Source: Salvelinus alpinus
Lineage: Eukaryota; Chordata; Actinopteri; Salmoniformes; Salmonidae
Assembly (NCBI RefSeq): GCF_045679555.1
Contig: NC_092099.1
Coordinates: 11,962,576 to 12,026,575, forward strand
Length of the DNA: 64,000 bases
Direction of reading: 5' to 3'
Made by a program: the position numbers and the translations under genes
Shown: positions 34,796-47,790 of the stretch, piece by piece
Layout of the letters: each line of letters starts with the position of its first letter
Position numbering within the stretch: the first letter of the stretch is position 1
Notes under the pieces: generated by a model
Told to the model about the DNA's origin: nothing
The model's input: the letters and a program-made list of their open reading frames with translations, nothing else
The model's database searches: none

Positions 34796-36332
34796 CAGTG
34801 CCTTCGGAAAGTATTCAGACCCCTTGACTTTTCCCACATTTTGTTACGTTACAGCCTTATTCTAAAAGGGATTAAATAAAACAATTTCCCCAGCAATCTA
34901 CACACAATCCCCCATGATGACAAATTGAAAGCAGGTTTTTAGAAATGTTTGCAAATGTATTAAAAACAAAAACCAGGAATATTGTATTTACATAAGTATT
35001 CAGACCCTTTGCTATGAGACTCGAAATTGAGCTCAGGTGCGTCCTGTTTCCGTTGATCGTCCTTGAGATGTTTCTACAACTTGATTGGAGTCCACCTGTG
35101 GTAAATTCAATTGATTGGCATGATTTGGAAAGGCACACACCTGTCTATATAAGGTCCCACAGTTGACAGTGCATGTCAGAGCAAAAACCAAGCCATGAGG
35201 TCGAAGGAATTGTCTGTAGAGCTCCGAGACAGGATTGTGTCGAGGCACAGATCTGGGGAAGGGTACCAAAACATTTCTGCAGCACTGAAGGTCCCAAAGA
35301 ACACAGTTGCCTCCATCATTCTTAAATGGAAGAAGTTTGGAACCACCAAGACCCTTCCTAGAGCTGGCCGCCCGGCCAAACTGAGCAATCGGGGGAGAAG
35401 GGCCTTGGTCAGGGAGGTGACCAAGAACCCAATGGTCACTCTGACAGAGCTTTAGAGTTCCTCTGAGGAGATGGGAGAATCTTCCAAAAGGACATCCATC
35501 TCTGCAGCACTCCACCAATCAGGCCTTTATGGTAGAGTGGCCAAACGGAAGCCACTCCTCAGTAAAAGGCACATAACAGCACACTTGGAGTTTGCCAAAA
35601 GGCAGCTAAAGACTCTCAGGCCATTATCTTGTCTGATAAAACCAAGGTTGAACTCTTGGCCTGAATGCCAAGCGTAACGTCTGGTAGAAACCTGGCACCA
35701 TCCCTACGGTGAGCATGATGGTGGCAGCATCACGCTGTGGGGCTGTTTTTCAGCGGCAGGATCGAGACAAATATGAATGGAGCAAAGTACAGAGAGATCC
35801 TTGATGAAAACCTGCTCCAAACCGTTCAGAACCTTAGACTGGGGCGAAGGTTCACCTTCCAACAGGACAATGACCCTAAGCACACAGCCAAGACAATGCA
35901 GCAGTGGCTTCGGGACAAGTCAAGCCAGAGCCCGGACTTGAACCCGATCGAACATCTCTGGTGAGACCTGAAAATAGCTGTGCAGCAACGCTCCCCATCC
36001 AACCTGACAGAGCTTGAGAGGATCTGCAGAAAAGAATGTGAGAAACTCTCCAAATACAGGTGTGCCAAGCTTGTAGCGTCATACCCAAGAAAACTTGAGT
36101 CTGTAATCGCTGCCAAAGGTGCTTCAACAAAGTAGTCTGAATACTTATGTAAATGTGATATTTCCGTTTTTATTTATAATAAATTGGCAACAATTAAAAA
36201 AAAATCTCATTATGGGGTAATTGTGTATAGATTGATGAGGGAAAAAACTATTTCATCAATTTTAAGAATACAGCTGTAACCTAACAAAATGTGGGAAAAG
36301 TCAACGGGTCTGAATACTTTCCGAAGGCACTG
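34796..36332 (+). mobile_element. Full-length Tc1 transposon (family C), 1,537 bp
   Basis: Terminal repeats CAGTGCCTTCGGAAAGTATT and its reverse complement AATACTTTCCGAAGGCACTG are intact. The right flank is TA and the left flank TG, so one base of the TA target copy has mutated. It carries one plus-strand transposase gene with stops and a frame change (next entry). Confidence 0.95.
35195..36135 (+). pseudogene. Tc1 transposase, broken
   Basis: The frame starts at an ATG with the paired-like DNA-binding domain ('MRSKELSVELRDRIVSRH', 'PKNTVASIILKWKKFGTT', residues about 1-60) and an 'RAGRPAKLS' hook before a stop at 35453. It resumes as 'ISAALHQSGLYGRVAKRKPLL' (35471-35677). After a damaged first-Asp region it continues at 35737-35964 with 'FQQDNDPKHTAK' (second Asp) and 'SPDLNPIEHLW' (Glu), then a TGA, with homologous sequence through 'LVASYPRKLESVIAAKG'. 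The protein normally cuts and pastes the element at TA sites. At least two nonsense codons and frame disruption prevent a product here. Confidence 0.9.
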
Positions 36333-38201
36333 TACGTTGACAATTTCTTATTTTTGCCCCTGTTTAGCTGCTGCCTGTAGCCACACCCTACTGGAGCCCT
36401 ATAATTATTATGGGTAATTATTTCATATGAAGTACATATGTATAATTCTTTACAATGTACTTTATGACTACGTATCATCTTTTGCAATTATTTTCTCCCT
36501 TAAACTAACATGGAAATAGTTATTATTTGGGTGCAGCATGACACCAACCATGTCAATTGAGACTACAATCTCCTGACTGAATCTGAACTGTAAACCTATC
36601 CAGTCGTTATCTTCGACAGAGTCTAGCTTTTTGCCAAATTGACCTAACTTGTTCTCAACTGGCCTACCTGGTTAAATAAAGGTGAAATTTAAAAATGTTA
36701 AAAATAAATAAACTGCTCACCAAATATAGGGTACTGAAAGCAGTGAGTCTGACATGTTTTTAAAGGTTCGGGGTCCAACTGTTGTCCTCTTAGGAGGTTT
36801 GGTTTTTGCCAAAGGTTGCATATTACTTGTACAGTGTGCTGAGTGCAGCTGACAGCTGGGGACCACTGGAGTGCACTGAAGAGCCAGCCAGGACACCATT
36901 GGTTTTCAGCCAGGTCCGATCTGTCACTAGAGATTTCCAAGGCGAGGTCTGAGCAGAACACAATTCGTTATTGTAACATTGTTCATCCTTGAGTTCATTG
37001 TGTGTGGAATGTGTGGAAATATGACATTTAGTGTTTTTGGATCAAGCTGTTACTAATGTTTATTCAACTTTGTTTCTGTTTCTGTTGACTTGTTTGTTTT
37101 GTCCTGGTTTGACTCCTGTCTGAGTTCTGTGTTTAGCCACGCTTGTGAACCATCTGTTTGTAGTTCATAATAAATGCATCACAGACAATGGATTTATACT
37201 GTGCAGGTTGTTATATGCCATGGACTGTTACACTGTGCTGAGAGATTTATACAGTAATGCGCTTTGCATTATACTATGCGCTATACAGAAGACCTTATAC
37301 ATTATTACACACAGCTGGCTCATAGCGCTATCCTTTGTACATTGTTCTTTCAGTTACAAATATAACATATCCATGGGCAAGAATCAAAACAACATTTAGA
37401 ATATTAGATGGACAGCATGGAATAACAATGGTAATCTACAATACCTTATAGGTAATATAATGTCTAGGCACAGTATGTATTTTACCTGAAAGAGATGCTT
37501 CTGTGAAAGGACTAATGTATTCTAGGACCTGCAGCATCTTTAGTAACGTTTCACCTTACGCTGAACTGATCTGAGTATCTTTTGCTAGAAAAACGTTTTC
37601 CTTCTGTCTAGACAGGGGCTGGATGGATGACATGTGGTGCGTGAGTGAGTTCTGCATTTCTGATGCTACGATGCACCTGTAGAAGAATGAAGGTCTCCTG
37701 GAGGGGCCTCATCACTGCTACCCAGACTGAGATGGCCTGTCAGAGCACCACTGCGCTCGGCACAGAGTGAGCTCCAGGCAGTACCAGTCCCATCTCAGAG
37801 CAGAACCTTTTGAACCGTTTGCTAAAAAAAATCCATGTTCCCAACACACTTGCGTCATGGTGACAGCTCGGAAGTCGATGAGCGAGAGAGATTGAGAGAG
37901 AGAGAGACGGGGAGGCAAGGATAGAAAGAAAGAGGGACTTCAGGCTGCACAAGTAACAGTCATCTCGGCCTGACCATAGTTTGTAAAAAAAATAACTACT
38001 GTATTGGAACAAAATGTATTTTAACAGCTCCCAGTTGTAAAGTTTATGCACCGGAATGTGCTGGAGTACGTGCTAGCACAGGATTGGGTCAGAGAAGGGA
38101 TTGCTTTCCATGGAATCCCTCTCCTGAGAGAGAATAGAATGCCTGAAGTTCTACTACTGGGTCTGTAGAGTACCCCCACCAACACAACAGGTTAATTATA
38201 C
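36333..38201. other. Intergenic; SINE tail fragment at 36645-36692
   Basis: The tail CTGGTTAAATAAAGGTGAAAT, preceded by TTGTTCTCAACTGGCCTACC, is a diverged SINE 3' end. The rest has no recognised gene or element. A short (GA)n stretch lies near 37884-37908. Confidence 0.5.
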
Positions 38202-38515
38202 TGTCAGGTCCAAAATTATTGCCACCCTTGATAAAGATGAGCAAAAAAGTCTGCATGAAAAAAATTCTGAGCTATATTGTATTTAAAAAAGAAAATGCAC
38301 AATTCTATGATTTTATCCTAATACAATTGCTCGGAGAAAGAAATGTTGTTTAACAAGTAATAATAGTACTTCTCAAAAAGATAGGGGTCAAACTTATTGG
38401 CACCCTTGTTTTCAATACCTTTCAATGCCTCCTGGGGCCCTTATTAAGATTAAAAGCATCATAAACTTTACCCAGTACCAGGGCATTTTAGCTAAAAACC
38501 TGGTTGCCTCCATAG
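38202..38515. mobile_element. Rearranged Tc1 family B remnant
   Basis: The left end GTCAGGTCCAAAATTATTGCC and the next 230 bp align with the left part of 14381. From about 38436, however, the family B transposase segment (AACTTTACCCAGTACCAGG, AAAAACCTGGTTGCCTC) is in the opposite orientation to that in the 14-15 kb copy. An internal deletion or inversion has joined the two parts. The stretch 38516-38570, shared with 45170-45225 in inverse orientation, follows. Confidence 0.7.
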
Positions 38516-38648
38516 CTGCGGGAAGTACGGGTGCCAAGTATACTGCAGCACCCCCTGAAAAATCGTAATAAAACACAAATATTAATATAAACTTTTTGGG
38601 GGGGGAATTACATTTTTTCACAAATGTAGTGCACTGGACTTTTATTAG

Positions 38649-38716
38649 CAGACCAATTTATTTATTTAACTAGGCAAGTCAGTTAAGAACACATTCTTAT
38701 TTACAATAACAGCCTA
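38649..38716 (-). repeat. SINE tail fragment
   Basis: TTAACTAGGCAAGTCAGTTAAG followed by ACACATTCTTATTTACAATA is the reverse of the SINE 3' end seen at 18890-18955. Confidence 0.65.
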
Positions 38717-38717
38717 A

Positions 38718-39347
38718 TAAATGTACATAGATGATGTCTATGTGCTCTGGGAAGGAAGTCAGCAGGAACGAAATGAATTCCAAACTCTACTAAAGGAGAG
38801 CTCTGAATGTCTCAAATTCACCATGCAGACTGATGAGAGAAATAAATGGATTTATGGATTATCAAAGAGAATGACGCATTACATACAGACTTATACACAA
38901 AGCCCACAGACTGCAATACCCTGCTACATGAGCATAGTATTCATCCCCTTCCCCTCAAGAATGGTCTACCATATAGCCAGTTATGCAGGGTTAAACAAAT
39001 CTGTGGCCACCAGTCAGATTTTGACAAATGCTAAGAAAATGACAGATAAATTCAAAATGAGAGGATACAAGGACAAAACTCTTGATGCTGCGATGATGAA
39101 AATATCTCAAAAACCAACAGAGGAATTGCTTAAAACTAAACCAAAGAATAAAACACAACATTAATTAATAGTATTAATAATTAATAATAATAAATTAGTT
39201 AATTGCACAGTTTGTCTACATAACCTGGTTCAACATTCATGACATTACCCTGAAGAAGACACAGTGATGCTGAAACGTTTGTTTTTTTACCAAATAAGTT
39301 ATTGGGAGGTTAAATATATGGAGTGTGCGACTTTCTTTGTTTCTATA
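38718..39347 (+). pseudogene. Penelope-like retroelement RT fragment with 3' tail
   Basis: The frame at 38721 opens with 'YIDDV', the RT catalytic box of Penelope-type elements, followed by 'FQTLLKESSECLKFTMQTDE'. A shift near 38850 moves to the +1 frame for 'TDLYTKPTDCNTLLHEHS' and 'HPLPLKNGLPYSQLCRVK' (38846-39034), then the first frame returns at 'AKKMTDKFKMRGYKDKTL'. RT palm motifs before YIDD and the GIY-YIG endonuclease are absent. The tail at 39250-39345 (GAAGAAGACACAGTGATGC, GAGTGTGCGACTTTCTTTG) resembles that at 4521-4625 in reverse. Family is inferred from the YIDD context and the LLH...HP...LK...PY pattern. Confidence 0.75.
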
Positions 39348-39633
39348 GCTTACACTCAAATATAAACACATTTAGTTCAACTTTTTTCAAAAAAGTATTT
39401 TTCCAACAGCGCCCCACCCCCTCCCCCCTTCTCTGAGCAAATGTATTAGTAAAAAAGAATATATTTGTCCCAAAAAATGTTGCGTACAATATAGCAAAAA
39501 AAAAATTGTTGGGAAGAGATTTTTGAAATACAGTACTGATTCCATGGCACATTGTTTATGAACTGATACGCAAAATGACCATGGATTCAAAACTTATTAT
39601 ACAAAATTCTTGCAACCAATAGAATGTTATTTA

Positions 39634-41261
<1,628 letters not shown>

Positions 41262-41359
41262 TATATGCTGGAAGTAGAAGCCTTAGCGTTGTGGTTCACT
41301 AGTTTACTCCAATTAGGGAAGGGGTGGTAGGGTTAGAAAGTAATAAAGGAAAATATATA

Positions 41360-42844
41360 CACTGCTCAAAAAAATAAAGGGAACACTTAAACAACACAAT
41401 GTAACTCCAAGTCAATCACACTTCTGTGAAATCAAACTGTCCACTTAGGAAGCAACACTGATTGACAATAAATTTCACATGCTGTTGTGCAAATGGAATA
41501 GACAAAAGGTGGAAATTATAGGCAATTAGCAAGACACCCCCAATAAAGGAGTGGTTCTGCAGGTGGTGACCACAGACCACTTTTCAGTTCCTATGCTTCC
41601 TGGCTGATGTTTTGGTCACTTTTGAATGCTGGCGGTGCTTTCACTCTAGTGGTAGCATGAGACGGAGTCTACAACCCACACAAGTGGCTCAGGTAGTGCA
41701 GCTCATCCAGGATGGCACATCAATGCGAGCTGTGGCAAGAAGGTTTGCTGTGTCTGTCAGCGTAGTGTCCAGAGCATGGAGGCGCTACCAGGAGACAGGC
41801 CAGTACATCAGGAGACGTGGAGGAGGCCGTAGGAGGGCAACAACCCAGCAGCAGGACCGCTACCTCCGCCTTTGTGCAAGGAGGAGCACTGCCAGAGCCC
41901 TGCAAAACACATGTGCATGTGTCTGCATGTGCTTACAGCCCAACACCGTGCAGGACGTTTGGCATTTGCCAGAGAACACCAAGATTGGCAAATTCGCCAC
42001 TGGCGCCCTGTGCTCTTCACAGATGAAAGCAGGTTCACACGCACATGTGACAGACGTGACAGAGTCTGGAGACGCCATGGAGAACGTTCTGCTGCCTGCA
42101 ACATCCTCCAGCATGACCGGTTTGGCGGTGGGTCAGTCATGGTGTTGGGTGGCATTTCTTTGGGGGGCCGCACAGCCCTCCATGTGCTCGCCAGAGGTAG
42201 CCTGACTGCCATTAGGTACCGAGATGAGATCCTCAGACCCCTTGTGAGACCATATGCTGGTGCGGTTGGCCCTGGGTTCCTCCTAATGCAAGACAATGCT
42301 AGACCTCATGTGGCTGGAGTGTGTCAGCAGTTCCTGCAAGAGGAAGGCATTGATGCTATGGACTGGCCCGCCCGTTCCCCAGACCTGAATCCAATTGAGC
42401 ACATCTGGGACATCATGTCTCGCTCCATCCACCAACGCCACGTTGCACCACAGACTGTCCAGGAGTTGGCGGATGCTTTAGTCCAGGTCTGGGAGGAGAT
42501 CCCTCAGGAGACCATCCGCCACCTCATCAGGAGCATGCCCAGGCGTTGTAGGGAGGTCATACAGGCACGTGGAGGCCACACACACTACTGAGCCTCATTT
42601 TGACTTGTTTTAAGGACATTACATCAAAGTTGGATCAGCCTGTAGTGTGTTTTTCCACTTTATTTTGAGTGTGACTCCAAATCCAGACCTCCATGGGTTG
42701 ATAAATTTGATTTCCATTGATAATTTTTGTGTGATTTTGTTGTCAGCACATTCAACTATGTAAAGAAAAAAGTATTTAATAAGAATATTTCATTCATTCA
42801 GATCTAGGATGTGTTATTTTAGTGTTCCCTTTATTTTTTTGTAG

Positions 42845-42849
<5 letters not shown>
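41360..42849 (+). mobile_element. Near full-length Tc1 transposon (family D), 1,490 bp
   Basis: Ends CACTGCTCAAAAAAATAAAG and CTTTATTTTTTTGTAGCAGTG are inverted repeats. A TA precedes the left end, and the right flank is TG within a (TG)n/(TA)n run. One plus-strand transposase gene lies within, carrying an internal deletion. Confidence 0.93.
41657..42591 (+). pseudogene. Tc1 transposase (family D), internal deletion
   Basis: The likely start is the ATG at 41657 ('[20 protein letters not shown]'). The first DNA-binding helix cluster ('[26 protein letters not shown]') and '[12 protein letters not shown]' follow in frame to about 41905. There the gene jumps, with sequence missing between 'ARALQN' and 'LTAQHRAGRLAFAREHQ', and continues in another frame to the stop at 42591. 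The catalytic part is clean: 'LFTDESRF', 'GGGSVMVLGGI', 'LMQDNARPHVAG' and 'SPDLNPIEHIWD', ending 'RGGHTHY'. The uninterrupted 3' frame makes this the least decayed DDE core in the window, but the second DNA-binding half is lost. Confidence 0.9.
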
Positions 42850-42876
<27 letters not shown>

Positions 42877-42877
42877 T
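42850..42877. repeat. Microsatellite (TG)n(TA)n
   Basis: A run of TG then TA repeats between Tc1 families D and E. It probably grew from the TA target site. Confidence 0.85.
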
Positions 42878-42883
42878 TGTACC

Positions 42884-43935
42884 CTACCAGTCAAAAGCTT
42901 TAGAACACCTACTCAATCAAGGGTTTTTCTTTATTTTTACTATTTTCTACATTGTAGACTAATAGTGAAGACATCAAAAAAACTATTAAATAACACATGG
43001 AATCATGTAGTAACCAAAAAATGTAGATTCTTTAAATAGCCACCCTTTGCCTTGAGGACAGCTTTGCACACTCTTGGCATTCTCTCAACCAGCTTCACCA
43101 GGAATGCTTTTCCAAGGAGTTCCCACATATGTGGAGCACTTATTGGCTGCTTTCCCTTCACTCTGCGGTCCGACTCATCCCAAACCATCTCAATTTGATT
43201 GAGGTCGATGGATTGTGGCTGGTCATCTGATGCAGCACTCCATCACTCTCCTTCTTGGTTAAATAGCCGTTACACAGCCTGGAGGTGTGTTGGGTCATTG
43301 TCCTGTTTAAAAACAAATGATAGTTCCATTAAGCCCAAACCAGATGGTATGGCGTATCACTGCAGAATGCTGGGGTAGCCATGCTGGTTAAGCGTGCCTT
43401 GAATTCTAAATAAATCACAGACAGTGTCACCAGCAAAGCACCCCCACACCATAACACCTCCTCCTACATGCTTACGGTGGGAAATACACATGCAGAGATC
43501 ATCCGTTCACCCACACCGCGTCTCACAAAGACACAGCGGTTGGAACCAAAAATCTCCAATTTGGACTCCAGACCAAAGGACACATTTCCACCGGTCTAAT
43601 GTCCATTGCTCGTGTTTCTTGGCACAAGCAAGTCTCTTCTTATTATTGGTGTCCTTTAGTAGTGGTTTCTTTGCAGTAATTCAACCATGAAGGCCTGATT
43701 CAAACATTCTCTTCTAAACGGTTGATGTTGAGATGTGTCTGTTACTTGAGCTTTGTGAAGCATTTGTTTGGGCTGCAAATTCTGAGGCTGGTAACTCTAA
43801 TGAACTTACCCTCTGCAGAAGAGGTAACTCTGGGACTTCCATTCCTGTGGCAGTCCTCATGAGAGCCAGTTTCATCATAGCGCTTGATGGTTTTAGCGAA
43901 TGCACTTTAAGAAACTTTCAAAGTTATGGAAATGT
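42884..43935 (-). mobile_element. Tc1-like transposon remnant (family E)
   Basis: The left end ACCAGTCAAAAGCTTTAGAA starts near 42887. Minus-strand transposase pieces follow in scattered frames: 'KAFLVKLVERMPRVCKAVLKAKGGY' (43003-43188) is the C-terminal region, with 'GVGVLCWCHC' and 'SNWRFLVPTAVSL'-like blocks upstream. Many indels are present. The right inverted repeat is not visible and the element fades into AT-rich repeats at about 43945-43995. Confidence 0.82.
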
Positions 43936-43944
43936 TCCGTATTG

Positions 43945-44000
43945 ACTGAAAAATATATATATTTTTGCAAATATATATATAGATTTGCAAAAAAAATATG
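43945..44000. repeat. AT-rich low-complexity sequence
   Basis: (AT)n runs separated by a short direct duplication of TTTGCAAA-like sequence. Confidence 0.6.
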
Positions 44001-44074
44001 GGGATTGGAAGTTATGCAGACAATTACATTGATGGAAGCTACAATCTATCTACAATATTAAAGCTGATTTACTC

Positions 44075-44185
44075 CTTAAAAAATAACAAAATAAAAACAT
44101 TGCTCAGTATTTGTATTATTAATTTTATACATGATTTTTTACTTATCTTTATCAAGGGCGCCAATAATGTTGGACCCACTACGCT
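44075..44185. mobile_element. Tc1 family B terminal fragment
   Basis: CTTATCTTTATCAAGGGCGC followed by CAATAATGTTGGACC is the reverse of the family B left end at 14381 and 38202. Only the end remains. Confidence 0.7.
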
Positions 44186-45119
44186 TCTTAGGTGTTGGAC
44201 AACACAAGTGATCAAATATAAATGAGCGAATGTATAAACAGTAGAAAGACGATGATCATGTGCACTGAAACAAGCCATGGATAAATAATGCACATTTCTA
44301 TTAAACACCTTGTTGTTTGATGAGGATTCCCTCAGTCACACTATTTATTATTGATGCCGCCGCTACTGTTGGCAAAACCCCAAAAGGGATTGCAAACCGA
44401 AGCTTTTCTGTTCAATCATTGTTCTGTTGTGTAACTCTAGATCTGTAAAATTATTATTAATTTATTTTTATTTTTATAATAGCCACCACAGTATACATGT
44501 TACTATGAATGCGAGTTGATGTAATCACGAGAGAGGACGTTTTGTGTAGGTTAAGGTGTGTCACTTTAAAATGGGGAGGACTGGAGGATTTTATAGAAGT
44601 ATTATGAACGTCATGGAAAATCTGTAGAAGTAGACTATGCGTAAACAGTGCTCCGGTGTTCCCTAAAAACTATAAACTATAAACACATTAGTGTTTAGAC
44701 AGAATAAACACTGCTATGCATTCAATCAACTGGGTGACCTCGATGTAGCGTTCAAAAAGGGGTTTTGAAAGTTTAGCTGAAGATCAGCAAGCGAAGAGGC
44801 TGTAGGTCCTCTCATACTGCCAGCTGTGCTCAAAGTTATGTCCGGAAAAGGAATTACTATGTAGAAGTGTTTATCTCAAAGCAAGAGTAGTATAATCTAA
44901 CAATAGTTCATTCTCTGTGATGAGTTTATGATAAAAGTGAACACTAACTGGCACAGAGTTGGATGATCATCATGAGATCGATACACCCACAAACACTCTT
45001 ACTCTAGAATTGAAATGGATTTCAAGATCAATATCACATTGACATAATAGAACAGACTTTTAAAGCAACATGCACTGATTGCTGTGTGTGATATAGTGAG
45101 GAATGGGTGGTGTACTGCA
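44186..45119. other. Intergenic, nothing recognised
   Basis: No supported gene, RNA or transposon boundary. Confidence 0.4.
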
Positions 45120-45235
45120 TAGTACTCACTGTAAATTGGGGGGAGGGTGGGTGCTGAGAATGTTTTGGAGGGTGCTGATTTTTCAGGGGGTGCTGCAGCA
45201 CCCTTGGCACCCTTACTTCCCGTGGCTATGCTTGA

Positions 45236-45328
45236 GGGCGGTTTCCCAGACACAGATCAAGTCCATTGGAAATTATTTTGAGTCTGAGGACTAGGCTTGA
45301 TCTGTGTCTGTGAAACTGACTTGAAAAG
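45236..45328. repeat. Palindromic MITE, about 93 bp
   Basis: GGTTTCCCAGACACAGATCAAG on the left and CTTGATCTGTGTCTGTGAAAC on the right, with GGAAATTATTTTGAGTC in the centre. Just before it (45170-45225) lies a short repeat shared in inverse orientation with 38516-38570. Confidence 0.75.
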
Positions 45329-46011
45329 GGTGTCTGTATAGCTCAGCAAAAATCTACATGAAGTGCAATCACGTATCTATAAACTTCAGTAGGCTACAGT
45401 ATTTTTCCTTTGAATGCTTCCATGGGTGAAATGCATTATTTTCAATATTCTACACTAGTCAATTTCATTTTTCTAATTTTGTGACACCTAAGACCAAGAA
45501 GTTACACACACTAAATCCCTTTGATATTTCAGTGTGAAACAATCCTCCCATCGCTGGCACCCAGCTGAGATGAGATATAATGGGATTGCCCCAAAACCAG
45601 TCCAAAGGGATTTGTCACCGTCGCTTGAATCCCACAATTACTGATGTTGGTGAATCATTACGCAAGGAGGCAAGGAGACATTACCCAGTGCTTATTTTAG
45701 ACTCACTACCTTGTCTCCGTGTGACAGGAGTCTCTGTGTGTTTCTCTCTTTGACTCAGACTCATGATATGGCCTTTTGGAGTAGTGGGAGAAGGGGATGC
45801 AGTGCCAATTAGGTGGAGGGAGTGAACAGGGGTGATGATTGTGTCTGTCTTGCCGCAATTTGGAGCTGTCAGTGGCGATCGAGATCATTGACTACCTCCA
45901 CCAATCATCAGAGCTCTGCACCAATCAGCAGGTCTATTGCAGGCTCAGACCTGAGGCCTTTTTTTAGCCATAATCAACACCCTGGAGATGCCCTGTCCCT
46001 CAACACTAGTC
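45329..46011. other. Intergenic, nothing recognised
   Basis: No gene or repeat boundary identified. Confidence 0.4.
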
Positions 46012-46280
46012 ATTGGCTGCGTCCCAAACGGCTCCCTATTCCCCTCAAATTTAACTCTGAACCTCGAAGCCAGTTCCACTGCTTTTTTCATTGTTCACCT
46101 CTCATCGGGGACTGGTTTAGACGTGGGACACCAGTTGGGTGCAATTAATTATCGGGTAGAACAGAGATTACAGCTGGCTCCAGACATCGTAGGTTAAGAG
46201 TTGAATACCCCTGCCCTATACTGTATACTGTACAGGGCCCAGTATGTACAGTAGGGAATATGGTGCCATTTGGGACACAT
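46012..46280. repeat. 'caaatggcacc' MITE split by another repeat
   Basis: The left half GGCTGCGTCCCAAACGGCTC and CCCTATTCCCCT (46015-46046) and the right half GGGAATATGGTGCCATTTGG (46253-46275) belong to one palindromic MITE. Between them, about 46047-46210, is a different repeat (CCTCGAAGCCAGTTCCACTG; GGACACCAGTTGGGTGCAAT; AGAGTTGAATACCCCTGCCC), so this is a nested insertion. Confidence 0.65.
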
Positions 46281-47140
46281 ACAGCAGCAGCAGCTGCACA
46301 TTAGGGCCTGGGAGGGGCACTTTGGTGATTTGATGTACAACATCATGGGCTATAAATAGCTCTCTGAAACCAGACTGGGGATTCACTGTTTCTGGGTGTA
46401 AAGGCGTCAGTCATTGATTCATATCGCTGCAATTCCTCGTGGCAATGTTTTTTTGACAGACAGCCAGGCCGTGAAGCAAGAATCCTTAATGTGCACGGAT
46501 TCTACATTTTTGCTCTGTGTATACCATCAGATCCTCCATAAACCACTATCTTGAAACAGAAAACGGTCAGAGATTCAGGATGAGATGGGATGCTCTCATG
46601 CCATGCTCCAGAGTATTGCTGTACTCCAGAGTATAGCTGTAACAATTCAACATGTCATTTCATCAAACTGTGATCTACAAGACAACCAATACTCAGTACG
46701 ATTATCTGTAGCTACTATCCTCCTGTTAATGATGATCACCACCACCCTATAATTCTGAATTGTCACCAAACACATTACAATTATGAGTTGCATTTCTAGC
46801 CTGAATCAGTCCTTGTGAATGAAATCATCAAACGCGTCGGCAAAAGTCTAGTACTACAGACCGTCTGCATCACAGTGTGAGATCCCCCCACTAGCTCAGC
46901 GACATCATTACAGTGGTGCTTCAGCAGACTGACAATTGTTCTCTGCTGGATATTAAACAGCTCCACAACATTCTCCTGCGAGCGATTCACAGCAACTCGT
47001 TAATGAAACAATCACACTGCGCTGAAGGGGAGGTTCAGTATTATGTCCAGAAAAACATACAGCCTACTATTGTGATCTAAATTAGACATCTCAACAAAGT
47101 CGCTGCATGATTATGTTTTTTGTTGGAGGAATGAGGCTCC
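46281..47140. other. Intergenic, nothing recognised
   Basis: No gene, RNA or element identified. Confidence 0.4.
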
Positions 47141-47146
47141 TCTAAA

Positions 47147-47450
47147 ATGGTGTGTGTGTGTGTGCGCACGTGTGTGTGTGTGGATGTGTTTAACTATACT
47201 ATTATAGTAAACAAACAAATGTGATCAACTGGGGACATTTTGTTAGTCCCCACAAGGTCAAATGCTATTTTCTAGGGGGTTTAAGGTTAAGGTTAGAATT
47301 AGGTTTAGGGTTAGTTTTAGGGTTAGGAGCTAGGCTTAGGGTTAGGGTTAGGCTTAGGGTTAGGGAAAATAGGATTTGAATGGGACTGAATTGTGTGTCC
47401 CCACAATGTTAGTTATACAAGACTGTATGTGTGTGTGTGTGTGTCAGAGA
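47147..47450. repeat. Composite repeat with (GT)n ends and TTAGGG-like core
   Basis: (TG)n at 47149-47180 and 47427-47443 flank a unit containing TTTGTTAGTCCCCACAAGG, then about 85 bp of degenerate TTAGGG repeats (47281-47366, about six exact hexamers), then GAATTGTGTGTCCCCACAAT. The paired GTCCCCACAA blocks bracket the telomere-like tract. I recall this arrangement as dispersed in fish genomes, which argues against a true internal telomere relic. Confidence 0.7.
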
Positions 47451-47755
47451 GAGTGTGCATGCATGCCCGTGTGAGATGCGGTTAATTCAAGGATTGGACT
47501 ATAAAGCCACACTAAGACTCGTCAATAGGCAGAAGTGGAACGTATTATCAAAAGCAATGGACTACCTTAAGCAAGTAAGTAAACATCTAGGTGTGCTTTT
47601 AGTTTCTTTAGTGGAAAGTCAAGTATAGCAGGGGCACTATTCAATCGAAACCGGCACCCGGTAATTGCCGTTTTCCCATTTAATTATATTTTTCTCATGA
47701 CTCATGATCTACAATTTGAATGTGGCTCCTCACCAATTAGTTATTCAGTGGGAGC

Positions 47756-47757
<2 letters not shown>

Positions 47758-47788
<31 letters not shown>
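47758..47788. repeat. (CA)n microsatellite
   Basis: About 15 CA dinucleotides in a row. Confidence 0.95.

Positions 47789-47790
<2 letters not shown>

Noticed and set aside
35195-36135. Domesticated Tc1 transposase gene
   Set aside because: Terminal repeats are intact and in place, and the coding frame has stops and shifts. There is no sign of selection for a host function.
47281-47366. True internal telomere marking a chromosome fusion
   Set aside because: The tract is degenerate, short and embedded in what looks like a dispersed fish repeat with (GT)n borders. Kept only as a low-weight finding.
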